Assembly: GCA_963920705.1 (NCBI GenBank)
Contig: CAWUCO010000268.1
Location: 868,001 to 932,000, forward strand
DNA from: Odiellus spinosus
Lineage: Eukaryota; Arthropoda; Arachnida; Opiliones; Phalangiidae
Reading direction: 5' to 3'
DNA length: 64,000 bases
Each line of letters opens with the position of its first letter. The stretch's first letter is position 1. The position numbers were made by a program, and so were the translations under genes. Positions 62,301 to 64,000 of the stretch are shown one piece after another. The notes beneath the pieces are model-generated. The model ran no database searches and was not told the origin of the DNA. It worked only from the letters and a program-made list of their open reading frames with translations.

Positions 62301-64000
62301 GATTTTCCAAAACTCTTGTTTTTTAGATAGACCAATATTTGCTCTTTCGAGTGGTCTTAATTTTGTCTAAATCGCTTAAAAATCAAAAGTTTTGTGTCCA
62401 TTTAAATCCAATAATCTTGGATTTTTAGCGTTTTTGCTTAATTTTAACCAATTTTATATTTGTCACAATTTTGCAATTTAGACAAAACCAAAGTCATTCG
62501 AAAGAGCAATTAATGAACAGTCTAAATAATAAGAGTTTTCAAAAATCCGTTGAAAAACAAGAAAAATATGGCCAATTCAAGAAACCATACAATATCAAAA
62601 TAGTCAAATTTCTGATTTTAAAAATTCGCTTTTTGATATTAGATGTTTTTTGAATTGGCTATATTTTCCATGTTTTTCAACGGATTTTCCAAAACTCTTG
62701 TTTTTTAGATAGACCAATATTTGCTCTTTCGAGTGGTCTTAATTTTGTCTAAATCGCTTAAAATTCAAAAGTTTTGTGTCCATTTGAATCCAATAATCTT
62801 GGATTTTTAAGCGTTTTTGCTTAATTTTAACCAATTTTATATTTGTCACAATTTTGCAATTTAGACAAAACCAAAGTCATTCGAAAGAGCAATTAATGGA
62901 CAGTCTAAATAATAAGAGTTTTCAAAAATCCGTTGAAAAACAAGAAAAATATGACCAATTCAAGAAATCATACAATATCAAAATAGTCAAATTTCAGATT
63001 TTAAAAATTCGCTTTTTGATATTAGATGTTTTTTGAATTGTCCATATTTTCCATGTTTTTCAACGGATTTTCCAAAACTCTTGTTTTTTAGATAGACCAA
63101 TATTTGCTCTTTCGAGTGGTCTTAATTTTGTCTAAATCGCTTAAAAATCAAAAGTTTTGTGTCCATTTGAATCCAATAATCTTGGATTTTTAAGCGTTTT
63201 TGCTTAATTTTAACCAATTTTAAATTTGTCACAATTTTGCAATTTAGACAAAACCAAAGTCATTCGAAAGAGCAATTAATGGACAGTCTAAATAATAAGA
63301 GTTTTCAAAAATCCGTTGAAAAACAAGAAAAATATGGCCAATTCAAGAAATCATACAATATCAAAATAGTCAAATTTCAGATTTTAAAAATTCGCTTTTT
63401 GATATTAGATGTTTTTTGAATTGGCTATATTTTCCATGTTTTTCAACGGATTTTCCAAAACTCTTGTTTTTTAGATAGACCAATATTTGCTCTTTCGAGT
63501 GGTCTTAATTTTGTCTAAATCGCTTAAAATTCAATAGTTTTGTGTCCATTTGAATCCAATAATCTTGGATTTTTAGGTGTTTTTGCTTAATTTTAACCAA
63601 TTTTATATTTGTCACAATTTTGCAATTTAGACAAAACCAAAGTCATTCGAAAGAGCAATTAATGAACAGTCTAAATAATAAGAGTTTTCAAAAATCCGTT
63701 GAAAAACAAGAAAAATATGGCCAATTCAAGAAACCATACAATATCAAAATAGTCAAATTTCTGATTTTAAAAATTCGCTTTTTGATATTAGATGTTTTTT
63801 GAATTGGCTATATTTTCCATGTTTTTCAACGGATTTTCCAAAACTCTTGTTTTTTAGATAGACCAATATTTGCTCTTTCGAGTGGTCTTAATTTTGTCTA
63901 AATCGCTTAAAATTCAAAAGTTTTGTGTCCATTTGAATCCAATAATCTTGGATTTTTAAGCGTTTTTGCTTAATTTTAACCAATTTTATATTTGTCACAA

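Larger units (their letters stand above)
29200..64000 (+). repeat. Right arm of 383-bp satellite array (about 91 monomers)
   Basis: Direct continuation of the left array in the same orientation. The monomer broken at 19702 resumes at 29200 without loss of sequence, and copies then run at 383-bp spacing to the window edge, where the array is still continuing. Diagnostic variant sites are the CACAATTTTGC versus CACGTTTTGGC junction, the GAACAG versus GGACAG site, TCCGTTG versus TCCATTG versus TCATTTG, and TTCGCTTTTTG versus TTCGCTTATTG. They define subtypes that recur in ordered groups, meaning higher-order repeats of 3, 4 and 23 monomers. No gene, RNA or foreign insertion was seen in these 34.8 kb. 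Confidence 0.98.

Overview
This is eukaryotic nuclear DNA, most likely from an insect or another arthropod, although the species cannot be named from the sequence. Reasons: short spliceosomal introns (46-84 bp, plus one of 444 bp), a transposase and DUF4806 protein of a kind I know mainly from insect and cnidarian genomes, very high AT content, and tens of kilobases of tandem satellite DNA. There are no bacterial genes, rRNAs, tRNAs or CRISPR arrays.

Layout. Positions 1-19702 and 29200-64000 are one satellite array of about 383-bp monomers. All lie in the same orientation, with about 51.5 copies on the left and 91 on the right, and the array runs off both window edges. Each monomer is itself a long imperfect foldback: a 284-bp dyad whose arms are about 80% identical where I counted, plus a shorter second dyad in the remaining 99 bp. 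Monomer subtypes form several higher-order repeats, including an almost perfect 8,808-bp tandem duplication (23 monomers) at about 38.7-56.3 kb.

The array is interrupted once, at 19703-29199, by a 9,497-bp DNA transposon that looks complete. It has 13-bp terminal inverted repeats (CCCTAGTAGCACA), a 2-bp GA target duplication and subterminal repeats. It also carries two minisatellites and two genes on the + strand. The first gene (22485-24554) is an intact single-exon transposase of 689 residues of the Tnp2/CMC (CACTA-Mirage-Chapaev) type. The second is an eight-exon gene (24923-28278) that I reconstructed by hand. It has an open 835-residue reading frame with the N-terminal module typical of DUF4806 proteins, a Ser/Lys-rich middle with about 21 ten-residue repeats and about 17 (S/T)PxK motifs, and a C-terminal DUF4806 domain.

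How it fits together. By analogy with plant En/Spm (TnpD plus TnpA), the transposase would cut and join while the DUF4806 protein may bind the subterminal repeats or chromatin; this is inference. Neighbouring monomers preserve paralogous copies of the empty target site, which makes the insertion boundaries unusually secure and shows that the insertion came after the local higher-order repeat formed. Both genes are open, so the element may be young and possibly autonomous.
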